Assembly (NCBI RefSeq): GCF_000427965.1
Contig: NZ_ATZA01000043.1
Coordinates: forward strand, 1 to 50,695
Reading direction: 5' to 3'
DNA from: Olivibacter sitiensis DSM 17696
Lineage (GTDB): Bacteria; Bacteroidota; Bacteroidia; Sphingobacteriales; Sphingobacteriaceae
DNA: 50,695 nt
Positions 15,606-22,710 of the stretch are shown one piece after another. The notes under the pieces were generated by a model, which saw only the letters and a program-made list of their open reading frames with translations, ran no database searches and had not been told where the DNA came from. Numbering within the stretch: the stretch's first letter is position 1; each line of letters begins with the position of its first letter. The translations under genes were made by a program, and so were the position numbers.

Positions 15606-16202
15606 TTAAAACCTCTTGATGGCCCTAGCGATAGTACGGCGCGAGAGGTTGAGGTAGTCGGCATGCTCCTGCTGGGAGGTGAGCTGCCGCAGCTCTTTCA
15701 TGTATTCGTTCCGCAGAAAGGCTTTGTAGCGCTCCTCCCCATCGGCCAATAGGAACAAGGCCTCCTTGTGGCGGTACTGCTTCAGCCTTTTGTTTTCCAG
15801 CACGTGCACCAGCGTGCTGGCCTCCAGGCTGTGCTCCTTCAGCGCCCGCAGGGCGGGGACGGGCAGCGCCACCACGGTGCTGCGCCGCAGGGCCACTACC
15901 TCGCCATGCAACTGCCCGCGGGCATAGAGGTTGGGCCGCGTGGCCACATTGTGCCGGGGCGGCAGCAACAGCTCGATGCGGCGCCGTGCCTGCTCGTCCC
16001 ACCACTGCACGGCCAGCAGGCCCCGGCACACAAAGTAGAGCAGGTCCCGCTTGTCGCCGGGCTCAAAGAGTACCTTGCCCCGTCTCACCTCCAGCACCCG
16101 TGCCTGTTGCCCTAGCCACTGCACATGCCGTGCGCCCAGCCCGGGGCAGTACTGCCGCCAGTAGGAGAGGACTTGCTGTATGGGGCTTGTTTTTCGGGGC
16201 AT
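15606..16202 (-). CDS. Crp/Fnr-family transcriptional regulator
   Basis: 198 residues from MPRKTSPIQQ at 16202. The beta-roll cyclic-nucleotide-binding fold is visible (VLEVRRGKVLFEPGDKRDLLYFVCRGLLAV, about 35-65), then the dimer helix and a short C-terminal HTH (LTSQQEHADYLNLSRRTIARAIKRF). The phosphate-binding RxS signature of true cAMP receptors is not evident, so the ligand is unknown. Bacteroidota carry many such divergent Crp proteins. It is divergent from the peptide gene at 16523 across a 320-bp region with direct repeats, and may control it. Confidence 0.85.
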   Translation of the reverse strand: MPRKTSPIQQVLSYWRQYCPGLGARHVQWLGQQARVLEVRRGKVLFEPGDKRDLLYFVCRGLLAVQWWDEQARRRIELLLPPRHNVATRPNLYARGQLHGEVVALRRSTVVALPVPALRALKEHSLEASTLVHVLENKRLKQYRHKEALFLLADGEERYKAFLRNEYMKELRQLTSQQEHADYLNLSRRTIARAIKRF

Positions 16203-16522
16203 GGCCGATAGTAGTAAGTGAAACCGATCCTGGCCAAAAGAATGCGATAGCATCAAGGCTGTCAAGTGACAGGGGTGACATACCCGAAGCACCCACCGCA
16301 AAGCCCTTGCGGAAAAACGCGCTGGCAGGGGTACGGGCCAGGCTATGGGGGGGTGACATGCGGCATACGGAAATACAAAAATCCCGGAGACCGCCATTCA
16401 TATCACGGAGGCTGCCGTTTGTTCTTTTTTTTTCTTGCAAATGGCGGGCAGCTGCTAGATTTGGGACAAGATCTTCATTTTTTGGGTACCCAATTTTTGT
16501 TTTACTTAAATCTCTTAAAAAA
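16203..16522. promoter_or_regulatory. Divergent control region of the peptide locus
   Basis: Gene-free. It contains a 6-bp inverted repeat CTGTCA-AG-TGACAG (16259-16272), two direct copies of GGGTGACAT (about 16274 and 16350, 76 bp apart), and TAGATTTG (16456-16463), a TAnnTTTG -7 box about 60 bp before the peptide ATG. The repeats may be binding sites for the Crp-like or LytTR regulator. Confidence 0.45.
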
Positions 16523-16687
16523 ATGGAAAAGTTGACAAAAGCCCAAAAGGGCAAAAAAGAAATCAGCCAAATCATCAAAAAGGCCTCTCGTGGCACGGCC
16601 TATTCATTCGTACAGGTAGCATGGACCCTGGGCACCAAGCTGGCGCTCATTGGCAACTGCGACATCATACTGCCCGGTATTGGATAG
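16523..16687 (+). CDS. 54-residue peptide, possible signal or modified-peptide precursor
   Basis: ATG at 16523. The N-terminal half is charged (MEKLTKAQKGKKEISQIIKK), like a leader, and the C-terminal half is hydrophobic with one cysteine (C46 in LIGNCDIILPGIG) and a glycine/proline end. The gene has its own -7 box and is followed after 32 bp by an acyltransferase-fold gene, then a LytS-type kinase and a LytTR regulator. That order resembles peptide pheromone systems. Leader-plus-core design, a lone Cys and a possible lipid-transfer enzyme next door suggest a secreted, perhaps acylated peptide. No known precursor family is recognised. No transporter or peptidase for it is evident, unless the membrane protein at 14582 serves. 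Confidence 0.6.
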   Translation: MEKLTKAQKGKKEISQIIKKASRGTAYSFVQVAWTLGTKLALIGNCDIILPGIG

Positions 16688-16719
16688 CGCTTTTTTGCAA
16701 GGACCTAAAACGCAACAGC

Positions 16720-17757
16720 ATGACAGGACTGGATAGCTACAAAAAGCAGTACGAACAGCTGGCCCGGCACATGGAGGCGGGCCGGCCGCTACAGGAGGAA
16801 CAATGGCTCAACAGCTTCACCTTCTTCAGTGCCAATATACACCATTTTCTGCCGCTGCTTCCCTATGCGCAGCACTTGCCCATGTACGGTCGCCTCCGTT
16901 TTCACCAGTGGCTCAACGGGCTGGATGCCCAGTTCTTTGCAGATACCTACCCATTGGAGATAAAAGGATGGGAACCCTATGAGCGGCGCATAAGGCAGGA
17001 GCCCGGCATCATATGTACCTACCACTTCGGTGCCTACCAGCTCATAAACTACCTGCTGGTGAAGGCGCGCATACCCTACGTGCTGCTGGTGGGCGGCGAG
17101 GTGACGGCCCAGTGGCAACACCTGTACCCCACCCTGCAGGAGCAGCTGCGGGAGGCCGAGCGGGCCGGTCGCTTCCTGCTGCTGAACGCCAGCGAAAACA
17201 GGTCCCTGCGCCGGGTGAAGCAGCTGACGGAAGAGGGCTATCACCTGCTGCTCTACGTAGACGGCATGGAGGGGCTGGAAGGGCAAGGCTCCCTGGAGCA
17301 GCTGCCTTTTCTGGGCCAGCACATAGCCGTGCCACGCGGCGCCGCTCATCTGTCGCACTGGCTGCAGCGGCCGCTTTACCCCTTCGTGGCCCTGCGCCGG
17401 GGCTGGGCCGTGGAGCTCCTCGCCGCACCCGCCATCTGTCCGCCCCCCGGCATGGACAGGAGAGCCTACACCGGCGCTGCCATGGGCAAGCTGTACGACC
17501 TGCTGGTACCCTACCTGCTGCACTGGCCCGAGCAGTGGACAAACTGGCCCCAGCTGCACCGGCTGATGCGGGACGGCCCCCTCATCGGGGGCGAGCGCTG
17601 GTACAGCGCCACTGCAGAGGGCCTCACCGATGCCGCCACGCACGGCATATACCGCGTACGGGATGCCTGCTTTTTGCTGCGCAAGGCAGACTATCGCTCT
17701 TTCCGCCTTAGCAGGGCCGATTTTGACGCTCTTTACCAGGCCTGGTACACCTCGTGA
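16720..17757 (+). CDS. Acyltransferase-fold protein (LpxL/HtrB-like), atypical catalytic motif
   Basis: 345 residues from the ATG at 16720; AAGGA lies 16 bp upstream. The stretch GIICTYHFGAYQLINYLLVK (96-115) matches the first motif of lysophospholipid-type acyltransferases such as LpxL (HFGNWE, H-x4-E/D). Here it reads H102-F-G-A-Y-Q107, so the acidic partner is glutamine. Later segments RVKQLTEEGYHLLLYVDGMEG and PFLGQHIAVPRGAAHLSHWL correspond to the substrate region (D followed by a short loop, then P-G/R-G) of that family. No N-terminal membrane anchor is seen. LpxL enzymes add fatty acids to lipid A; its place directly after a 54-residue peptide gene suggests a peptide substrate instead. 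Low-activity or non-catalytic binding is also possible. Confidence 0.65.
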   Translation: MTGLDSYKKQYEQLARHMEAGRPLQEEQWLNSFTFFSANIHHFLPLLPYAQHLPMYGRLRFHQWLNGLDAQFFADTYPLEIKGWEPYERRIRQEPGIICTYHFGAYQLINYLLVKARIPYVLLVGGEVTAQWQHLYPTLQEQLREAERAGRFLLLNASENRSLRRVKQLTEEGYHLLLYVDGMEGLEGQGSLEQLPFLGQHIAVPRGAAHLSHWLQRPLYPFVALRRGWAVELLAAPAICPPPGMDRRAYTGAAMGKLYDLLVPYLLHWPEQWTNWPQLHRLMRDGPLIGGERWYSATAEGLTDAATHGIYRVRDACFLLRKADYRSFRLSRADFDALYQAWYTS

Positions 17758-17783
17758 GGGCATCATTGGGCATATTTTCGTAA

Positions 17784-17808
17784 CTTGGGGTTCATTAAGA
17801 ACCCCAAG
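17784..17808 (+). promoter_or_regulatory. 10-bp hairpin directly before the kinase start
   Basis: CTTGGGGTTC and its reverse complement flank a 5-nt loop and end 3 bp before the ATG at 17812. It could terminate the peptide-acyltransferase transcript or shield the kinase start. Confidence 0.5.
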
Positions 17809-17811
17809 CTT

Positions 17812-18861
17812 ATGCCTAAACGATTTTTTATCAGGGAAACCCTGAAGATACAGGCTGCCTTATGGCTATGTTTTCTCTTACTCATGACCTGGATGAACTA
17901 CCATCACTACCCACAGACAAGGCTATCGGCCCAGTTGCTGGTCTTGCTGCTGCTCATAGGGGCCTTCAACCTGTGCACGGTACCCATGTACCTGTTTTTC
18001 CTGAGCGCGCGTCCCTGGCTGGCACCACCGCTCGTGGGCATGCTCTTCTGGCCACTGGCACAGCTGGTCTTTGCCTGGATCTATAGGTGGATGCCCCGCA
18101 TGGGCCTATCCTTGGCAAGAAGCCCGCTGGACGTGCCCGACGCCGATTTCTACTGGCGCATGGCAAACCCCTACCTGATGGTACTGCTAGCTGCCGCGGC
18201 ACTGGTACTGCGCGTCAAATCCAAGATGAACGCCCTGCTGAAGGCGAAGGAAGAAAAGCTGAAACACGAACAGACATTGCTGGCCCGCGAGAGCGAGCTG
18301 GCCTTTCTGGCGGCACAGATAAATCCGCACTTCCTGTACAACGTGCTCACCAGCATACAACAGCAATGCCGCACGAAAATGCCGTCCGTAGCCTACATGC
18401 TGGAACGCCTGGCCGGGCTGCTGCGCTATAACGTATACCACGCAAGCAACCGCGTACGCAAGGTAGTGGTAGAAAAAGAGATAGACGCCCTGAAAAGGTA
18501 CCTGGAGCTGGAGAGTGCCCGTTTTGAGGCCTGCTACGCCAACCTTGCGATAAAGGGCGAGGCCTGCGGGCAGAAGCTCCCTCCGGGCCTGTTTATCACC
18601 TTGGTAGAGAACGCCTTCAAGTACGGCATCAGCCGAAATCCAGAAAAGCCCATAGACATTTGCCTGTACCTGTACGATGAGAAAATAGTGTTTCGGTGCA
18701 GCAACTGGATAGACCACGGCAGGCAAAGCACCTCATCCACCGGACTGGGGCTCAAAAACACGGCCTACCGCCTCGAAATGGTTTTTCCGGACAGGTATGA
18801 GCTGCAAGTGCACGACGGTCACCCAGATATATATCGCGTCTCGGTGACCATTTATCAATGA
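17812..18861 (+). CDS. LytS/YehU-type sensor histidine kinase
   Basis: 349 residues from MPKRFFIRET. Four predicted membrane helices (about 12-30, 38-66, 72-95, 118-135) are followed by a coiled linker. Then comes the His_kinase (PF06580) domain: AAQINPHFLYN with the phospho-acceptor H173, the N-box VENAFKYG (about 257-264) and the G-box STGLGLKN. It phosphorylates the adjacent LytTR regulator in answer to a membrane or periplasmic signal. Its lack of a large extracellular domain fits sensing a small hydrophobic ligand within the membrane, as AgrC-like receptors do. The response regulator gene follows after 40 bp. Confidence 0.92.
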   Translation: MPKRFFIRETLKIQAALWLCFLLLMTWMNYHHYPQTRLSAQLLVLLLLIGAFNLCTVPMYLFFLSARPWLAPPLVGMLFWPLAQLVFAWIYRWMPRMGLSLARSPLDVPDADFYWRMANPYLMVLLAAAALVLRVKSKMNALLKAKEEKLKHEQTLLARESELAFLAAQINPHFLYNVLTSIQQQCRTKMPSVAYMLERLAGLLRYNVYHASNRVRKVVVEKEIDALKRYLELESARFEACYANLAIKGEACGQKLPPGLFITLVENAFKYGISRNPEKPIDICLYLYDEKIVFRCSNWIDHGRQSTSSTGLGLKNTAYRLEMVFPDRYELQVHDGHPDIYRVSVTIYQ

Positions 18862-18901
18862 GTTATACAATCGATTTATTCTTTTAAGACCGAACAATAT
18901 T

Positions 18902-19696
18902 ATGGAAACAAGACACACACCCATCCCGCCGCTCAAATGCCTCGTGGTAGACGACGAGCAGCGCCCCATAGACCTGTTGTGCCACTACATAAGCCAACGG
19001 GCAGAGCTGTCGCTGGTAAACACCACCACAGACCCGCGCAAGGTACCCGCCATGGTGGAAGAATATGGCGTCACGCTGCTCTTTGCCGACCTGCAGATGG
19101 CGGGCTTGCACGGCATAGACCTCATCAGGTTGCTGGACAGCAAGGTACAGGTGATATGCTGCACGGCCTACGACCACTATGGCCCACAGCTCTATGAACT
19201 GGAGGTAGCCTACTACCTGCAAAAGCCCATAGCGCAGCAGGCATTTGACCGGGCGGTAGACCGGGCACTCACCCTGCGCGGCTATAGGCACTGGCGAGAG
19301 GGCCATTTCTCCCCGCTAGACGTAAACGAGGAGTGCAGCCTCCGCCTGCCCGGCAAAAAGAAATGGATAAGCCTGAAGCTGGTGGATATCGAATACGTGG
19401 AGGCAAAGGAGAAAATAGCACAGGTATGCTATACGGACGGCAAGGAGCTGGTAGACTACCCCATAGGCCAGCTGGAGCGCCTGCTGCCGGCCGCACACTT
19501 CGTGCGCGTGCACAAAAGCTTTATCGTATCCAAAAACCGCATCAAAAAGTACAACGTGGACAGCGGCATCACCCTGCGCGGCACCGCGGACAAGCCCCCG
19601 GTGGTGCCCGTGGGCAGGACCTATCACCACCAGGTGCAGGAGCTAATGGCGCAACGGGAACTAGAACGACTGAAACATGAAAAGGCAAACCATTAA
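18902..19696 (+). CDS. LytTR-family response regulator
   Basis: 264 residues. The receiver domain (about 11-130) has VVDDE at the acidic pocket and FADLQM with phospho-acceptor D63, then CCTAYDHYG and the conserved K in LQKPI. The LytTR DNA-binding domain (about 155-255) shows ISLKLVDIEYVEAKEKIAQVCYTDGKEL and FVRVHKSFIVSKNRIKKYN. It is the partner of the LytS-type kinase encoded just upstream and probably binds paired direct repeats. Its 3' end overlaps the next gene by 20 bp. The direct repeats before the peptide gene are possible targets. Confidence 0.93.
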   Translation: METRHTPIPPLKCLVVDDEQRPIDLLCHYISQRAELSLVNTTTDPRKVPAMVEEYGVTLLFADLQMAGLHGIDLIRLLDSKVQVICCTAYDHYGPQLYELEVAYYLQKPIAQQAFDRAVDRALTLRGYRHWREGHFSPLDVNEECSLRLPGKKKWISLKLVDIEYVEAKEKIAQVCYTDGKELVDYPIGQLERLLPAAHFVRVHKSFIVSKNRIKKYNVDSGITLRGTADKPPVVPVGRTYHHQVQELMAQRELERLKHEKANH

Positions 19697-20264
19697 CCAA
19701 TGCCTGCACCAGCTGTGGCAGATATGGCAGAAAGCCGAAAGCAGCGGAACCACCCCCGCAAGCTGCGCGCAGCTGCTAGATAGCCTGAACACCGATGCCT
19801 ACCGCCTCCTGGAGCGCCTGGATGCGCTGCGCCAACAGCAACTGCACGAGCTGCAGGGGCGTGCGCGCCTGCAACGGGCCATGGACGGATTGCCTCTGGA
19901 CGAGGAGGTATTTGCCCTCTTCTGCAAAGATCAGGTATCCTTCTACGGCCGGTGGCTAGCCCGGTTTGACAGCGAGTTCAGCGCGCAGGGAGCGCATTGT
20001 GCCTTGCAGCTATCTGCCCGCGAAATACTCCTCGTGCTGCGACTGGCAAAGGACCTGCAGCTGCTGGGCGACAGACCGTTGAAGCCCCTGCTGCAGTTTG
20101 TGAGCCTGCACCTGCGCACGCATAGGCAAGAGCCCCTCTCCTATGAGAGCTTGCGCAAGAAATATAGCCAGCTGGATGCCGAGACCTTAAGGCAGGTAAA
20201 GCAGTTGCTCATCAAAATGAACCAAAGGATAAATCACTATTTTGTTTTACTGTCCAATAAATGA
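19677..20264 (+). CDS. Unknown protein co-transcribed with the two-component system
   Basis: 195 residues. It starts inside the last codons of the LytTR gene (20-bp overlap), so translation is coupled. The protein is helical, rich in Leu, Gln and Arg, with no membrane segment or signal peptide. The middle (EEVFALFCKDQVSFYGRWLARFDSEF) and the end (LSYESLRKKYSQLDAETLRQVKQLLIKMNQRINHYF) recall the layout of RteC-like regulators from Bacteroidota mobile elements, but the likeness is weak. Context suggests an accessory part of the signalling locus. Confidence 0.65.
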   Translation: MKRQTINQCLHQLWQIWQKAESSGTTPASCAQLLDSLNTDAYRLLERLDALRQQQLHELQGRARLQRAMDGLPLDEEVFALFCKDQVSFYGRWLARFDSEFSAQGAHCALQLSAREILLVLRLAKDLQLLGDRPLKPLLQFVSLHLRTHRQEPLSYESLRKKYSQLDAETLRQVKQLLIKMNQRINHYFVLLSNK

Positions 20265-20473
20265 AGGAGGAAATGTTCGCTTAAATACTCGGTTAGTTCA
20301 CTGAACCAGGGCAGGTCGATATCAGGATCGGCCAGCAGCCTTTCACGCCCTTTGTCAACGATATCCTGCAAGTGCCGGTAATGGCGCTTTCGGCACTGCT
20401 TTACGAAGCCTTGGCTAAAGCCCAGTGTCTCTATAGGGGCATGCAATTGCGCATAGATGGATGATGTGGCCAT
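20237..20473 (-). CDS. Small protein resembling the RNA polymerase alpha C-terminal domain
   Basis: 78 residues. The segment PIETLGFSQGFVKQCRKRHYRHLQDIVDKGRERLLADPDIDLPWFSELTEYLSEHFLLHLL has the helix-hairpin-helix rhythm of alpha-CTD-like domains. A first helix starts the 'LGFS..F...C' unit and a 'W/F.EL...L..HFLLHLL' closing helix follows. Small stand-alone proteins of this type are common in Bacteroidota and of unknown role, perhaps DNA or RNA binding. It converges on the preceding gene with a 28-bp overlap and diverges from the XRE gene at 20614. Confidence 0.65.
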   Translation of the reverse strand: MATSSIYAQLHAPIETLGFSQGFVKQCRKRHYRHLQDIVDKGRERLLADPDIDLPWFSELTEYLSEHFLLHLLDSKTK

Positions 20474-20613
20474 TTCTGTGTGTACAATAGTCGGTATGAT
20501 GACCTAAAGATAGCAAAATATACTTTAAAGTAGACATTATTAAAGAAGTCTATTCTAAAACTGTCTATTCAAAAGGGGTGTTACTTATTCTTATTATCCC
20601 TTTATTTTGCTAT
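20474..20613. promoter_or_regulatory. Divergent control region with repeated TAGAC/GTCTA words
   Basis: It contains TACTTTAAAGTA (perfect 12-bp palindrome, about 20520), then TAGAC-N12-GTCTA (about 20531-20552) and a further GTCTATTC. These are likely operators for the XRE protein encoded to the right. Confidence 0.5.
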
Positions 20614-20892
20614 ATGTCTAAAAGAAAAAACCGGGATGTTGTTTATGCGAAGTTATTAGACTTAATTGGCAAGCGGATCAGGCAGGTACGGAAGGAGAGA
20701 GGATATACCAATTTCGAGACCATTGCCAATATAGCCGATATAGCCCGGCCGCAATGGGGACGCTACGAATCGGGAGACGATATGCTCCTCAGTACGCTGC
20801 TGCACGTCCTGGTAAGCCTGAACATCGACTTTAAGGATTTTTTTACGGAAGAGCTCAACCAGGCCCTAAAGGAATTTACCAACGAGCCGTAG
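20614..20892 (+). CDS. XRE-family HTH regulator
   Basis: 92 residues from MSKRKNRDVV at 20614; the longer frame adds a hydrophobic run that is probably untranslated. The HTH covers about 12-75 (LIGKRIRQVRKERGYTNFETIANIADIARPQWGRYESG), with the usual E in the closing helix. It would bind the TAGAC-type repeats upstream and control itself and the divergent alpha-CTD-like gene. GC content and codon use are like the preceding block. Confidence 0.85.
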   Translation: MSKRKNRDVVYAKLLDLIGKRIRQVRKERGYTNFETIANIADIARPQWGRYESGDDMLLSTLLHVLVSLNIDFKDFFTEELNQALKEFTNEP

Positions 20893-20974
20893 GCGAGCCC
20901 ACCAACGCCTATTGCCAGGCCTATGCTGTAGCCGCACACCTTCTTTTACACGGACCCACCCAACCTGACATACC

Positions 20975-21136
20975 ATGATACCCAATCTACGTACAAGCCC
21001 TCAGGCTGCGTGCCCCCAGTGTACACACTGGTTTCGCGTGCTGTACCACGAGGTGAAGGGGCTGAAGGCCGACATGCACCACATATGCCATTTTATCAAG
21101 CAAAAAGAAGAAGAACGAACTATATACCATGGATAG
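20975..21136 (+). CDS. 53-residue N-terminal part of a small HTH protein, probably frame-split
   Basis: The frame MIPNLRTSPQAACPQCTHWF ... KGLKADMHHICHFIKQKEEER ends at a TAG that overlaps the next ATG. In related Bacteroidota excisionase-like proteins, a short helical N-terminus of this sort precedes the HTH in one chain. Here the HTH is encoded in the next frame at 21129, so one frameshift separates two halves. Independent translation is also possible. Confidence 0.45.
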   Translation: MIPNLRTSPQAACPQCTHWFRVLYHEVKGLKADMHHICHFIKQKEEERTIYHG

Positions 21137-21281
21137 GGTAGGCATTAGCGAAAGTACACTCCTGCGCTGCCAGCGCAAGGGCCTCATACGGGTGGCCAAG
21201 ATGGAGAACGGGAAAAAACTCTTTCGCAATGAGGACGTGGAAAATCTGAGAAAGGTATACCGCAACCTCGACGGCCAATGA
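21129..21281 (+). CDS. HTH_17/MerR-like (excisionase-type) domain, 50 residues
   Basis: The frame MDRVGISESTLLRCQRKGLI then RVAKMENGKKLFRNEDVENL is the helix-turn-helix plus wing of the HTH_17 family, used by excisionases and small regulators of Bacteroidota integrative elements. It overlaps the preceding frame by 8 bp. It lacks the usual first 'W(L/M)' helix part in the same frame, which supports a frameshift between the two halves. Confidence 0.6.
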   Translation: MDRVGISESTLLRCQRKGLIRVAKMENGKKLFRNEDVENLRKVYRNLDGQ

Positions 21282-21529
21282 CCTAGCAACAAGGGGACGA
21301 GTGGCTCTCGCTAGCCGTTTTTCTGCGTCGCTATAACGGCCGCTGTCTTACTCCTTCCCGATATGTTGCCGATGGTGCGCCGATAAAGCCCCGATACACG
21401 CTGCTCCTTCTGGCAAACTTGCTGGGCCTTTGTCCATGCCCCGTCAGCCTCCCGTCAATATGCCGATAGTGCCCCGTCACCTTCCCGTCAACCCGCTCAC
21501 GAGCCTAGGAATGCCCTTTTTTGCCCGCT

Positions 21530-21750
21530 ATGTTTGTATCGTCACGCATGATGATGCGCTTTTTGCTGCCTATCACCGCCTTTGTCCGCATCGGTTTCGG
21601 GCAGAAGCGCACCGAGAGCGCCACCGCCATGAACATGGCTTTCAAGGACAACATGGCCCGCGCGCTCATAGGCACCTACCCTGATTTTACGCTCGACTAT
21701 GCGCTGGTACGCATAAGCGACGGCATTTTCGTGGGAGGAGGTTCTGAGGC
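21530..21750 (+). pseudogene. Fragment of a DUF6266-family gene
   Basis: The frame gives RFLLPITAFVRIGFGQKRTE, then MNMAFKDNMARALIGTYPDF and LDYALVRISDG. This matches the middle of DUF6266 proteins (F.....V..GF, N....N...A..G.YP...LDY......S.G), which are abundant in Bacteroidota. The N-terminal third and the C-terminal part are missing. DUF6266 has no known function. Confidence 0.6.
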
Positions 21751-21855
21751 CGTTAGCACTGTGGCCAAGCAGGACAAGGAAGAAGATTTCCTCCCCTAAG
21801 GAGGGAAGATATCTAGGAGGTTCGTGTTGCCGGACGGGCACACGAATCTCCTTTA

Positions 21856-21900
21856 TCACTCATCTATGCCTTCCATGGCAAAGAGAAAGGCGTAATTGAG
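21856..21900 (-). pseudogene. Last 14 codons of an S9 peptidase paralogue
   Basis: Reading leftward: LNYAFLFAMEGIDE then stop, against LNYAFLFALEGIDE at the end of the peptidase gene at 22711. The flanking CTCCTTTATCACTCATCTAT is also shared. It is the remnant of a deleted tandem copy. Confidence 0.75.
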
Positions 21901-21923
21901 ACCTAATTGCTGGGGGGATAACG

Positions 21924-22328
21924 TCAGGTCAACATGTCCAAAAACTTATCAATGTTATAGACCCGCACCTTAGGAAAGCTTACGGCTCAGAGCACTTTAA
22001 AGTGGGCGTCATTAGATACTATGCAGTCCACGCCTCCAGTGACAGCTGCGTCTACGTATTTATTGTCATCCTCATCACCTTCAATGAGACGCCATTCAAA
22101 ATATACATCTACTTTGTGCAGGTTCTTTAGGCTCAGTAGCATTTCGGCTATATTGGAGGCTACAATAGGATTTGCTCTTTGCCCAATAATTTCCACATAT
22201 TCTGACAGGATTTCATTACTGATAACAAGCTCGAACCTACCTTCCAACAAGGCATCAAAAATAGGACGGTAGATTGACTTTCGGGCTATAGACACGAGCA
22301 ACACGTTGGTGTCAAGTACAACCCGCAT
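21924..22328 (-). pseudogene. PIN-domain toxin with in-frame early stop
   Basis: The first 113 residues (21987-22328) form a PIN ribonuclease of the COG1569/TIGR00305 type: MRVVLDTNVLLVSI with the first acidic D, E in LSEYVE, and EDDNKYVDAAVTGGVDCIVSND with the last acidic cluster. A TGA follows FKVL. The frame then continues AVSFPKVRVYNIDKFLDMLT to a stop at 21924, exactly the tail expected of this family. So a single stop codon cuts off the last strand and helix. All four acidic positions remain, so the shortened protein could still act. Its antitoxin gene lies 3 bp upstream. Confidence 0.8.
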
Positions 22329-22331
22329 ACC

Positions 22332-22550
22332 TTAGCTTTTTTTTCGCATATGCTCTCCTGCCCACTCTTCCATCGTCTCATTGCTCCACCCATTCTCTTC
22401 CCACAGCCTATCCATCTCGTCACTGGCTGTATCGGCAAAATATTTGGCCAATATGTTTTTTATCTCCACCAACTGTTTCTCGGGAAGCTCGTATTTAAAC
22501 AGCTTTAATAGCTCCATCTGGGCATTTGTCAACTTTCCTACCTGCGCCAT
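22332..22550 (-). CDS. Antitoxin of the PIN-domain toxin
   Basis: 72 residues from MAQVGKLTNAQ. The pattern LTNAQMELLKLFKYELPEKQLVEIKNILAKYFADTASDEMDRLWEENGW is the familiar Bacteroidota antitoxin that precedes TIGR00305-type PIN proteins. The N-terminal part would bind DNA and the C-terminal helices the toxin. It ends 3 bp before the toxin start, so the two are one operon. It would neutralise the RNase and repress the promoter, by analogy with other TA systems. Confidence 0.8.
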   Translation of the reverse strand: MAQVGKLTNAQMELLKLFKYELPEKQLVEIKNILAKYFADTASDEMDRLWEENGWSNETMEEWAGEHMRKKS

Positions 22551-22710
22551 ATGCAAAATATTATAAACAAATATAGCAAAAGCCAATGAAACCTGCAACC
22601 CCTCAAAACCTATTGATAGTCATAACGATAGTACTTTATCTTTTTCTACGCCAGAGCATATGCTTAGCCTTTAGGCCACGCTCCTTCAGCCCCCGTAGGG
22701 CACTCCTTTA

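Noticed and set aside
16789-17766. 325-codon frame opposite the acyltransferase-like gene
   Set aside because: High GC suppresses stop codons; the + strand frame has the motif-bearing product.
20987-21292. 101-codon leftward frame
   Set aside because: Antisense to the HTH_17-like fragment, which has recognisable motifs.
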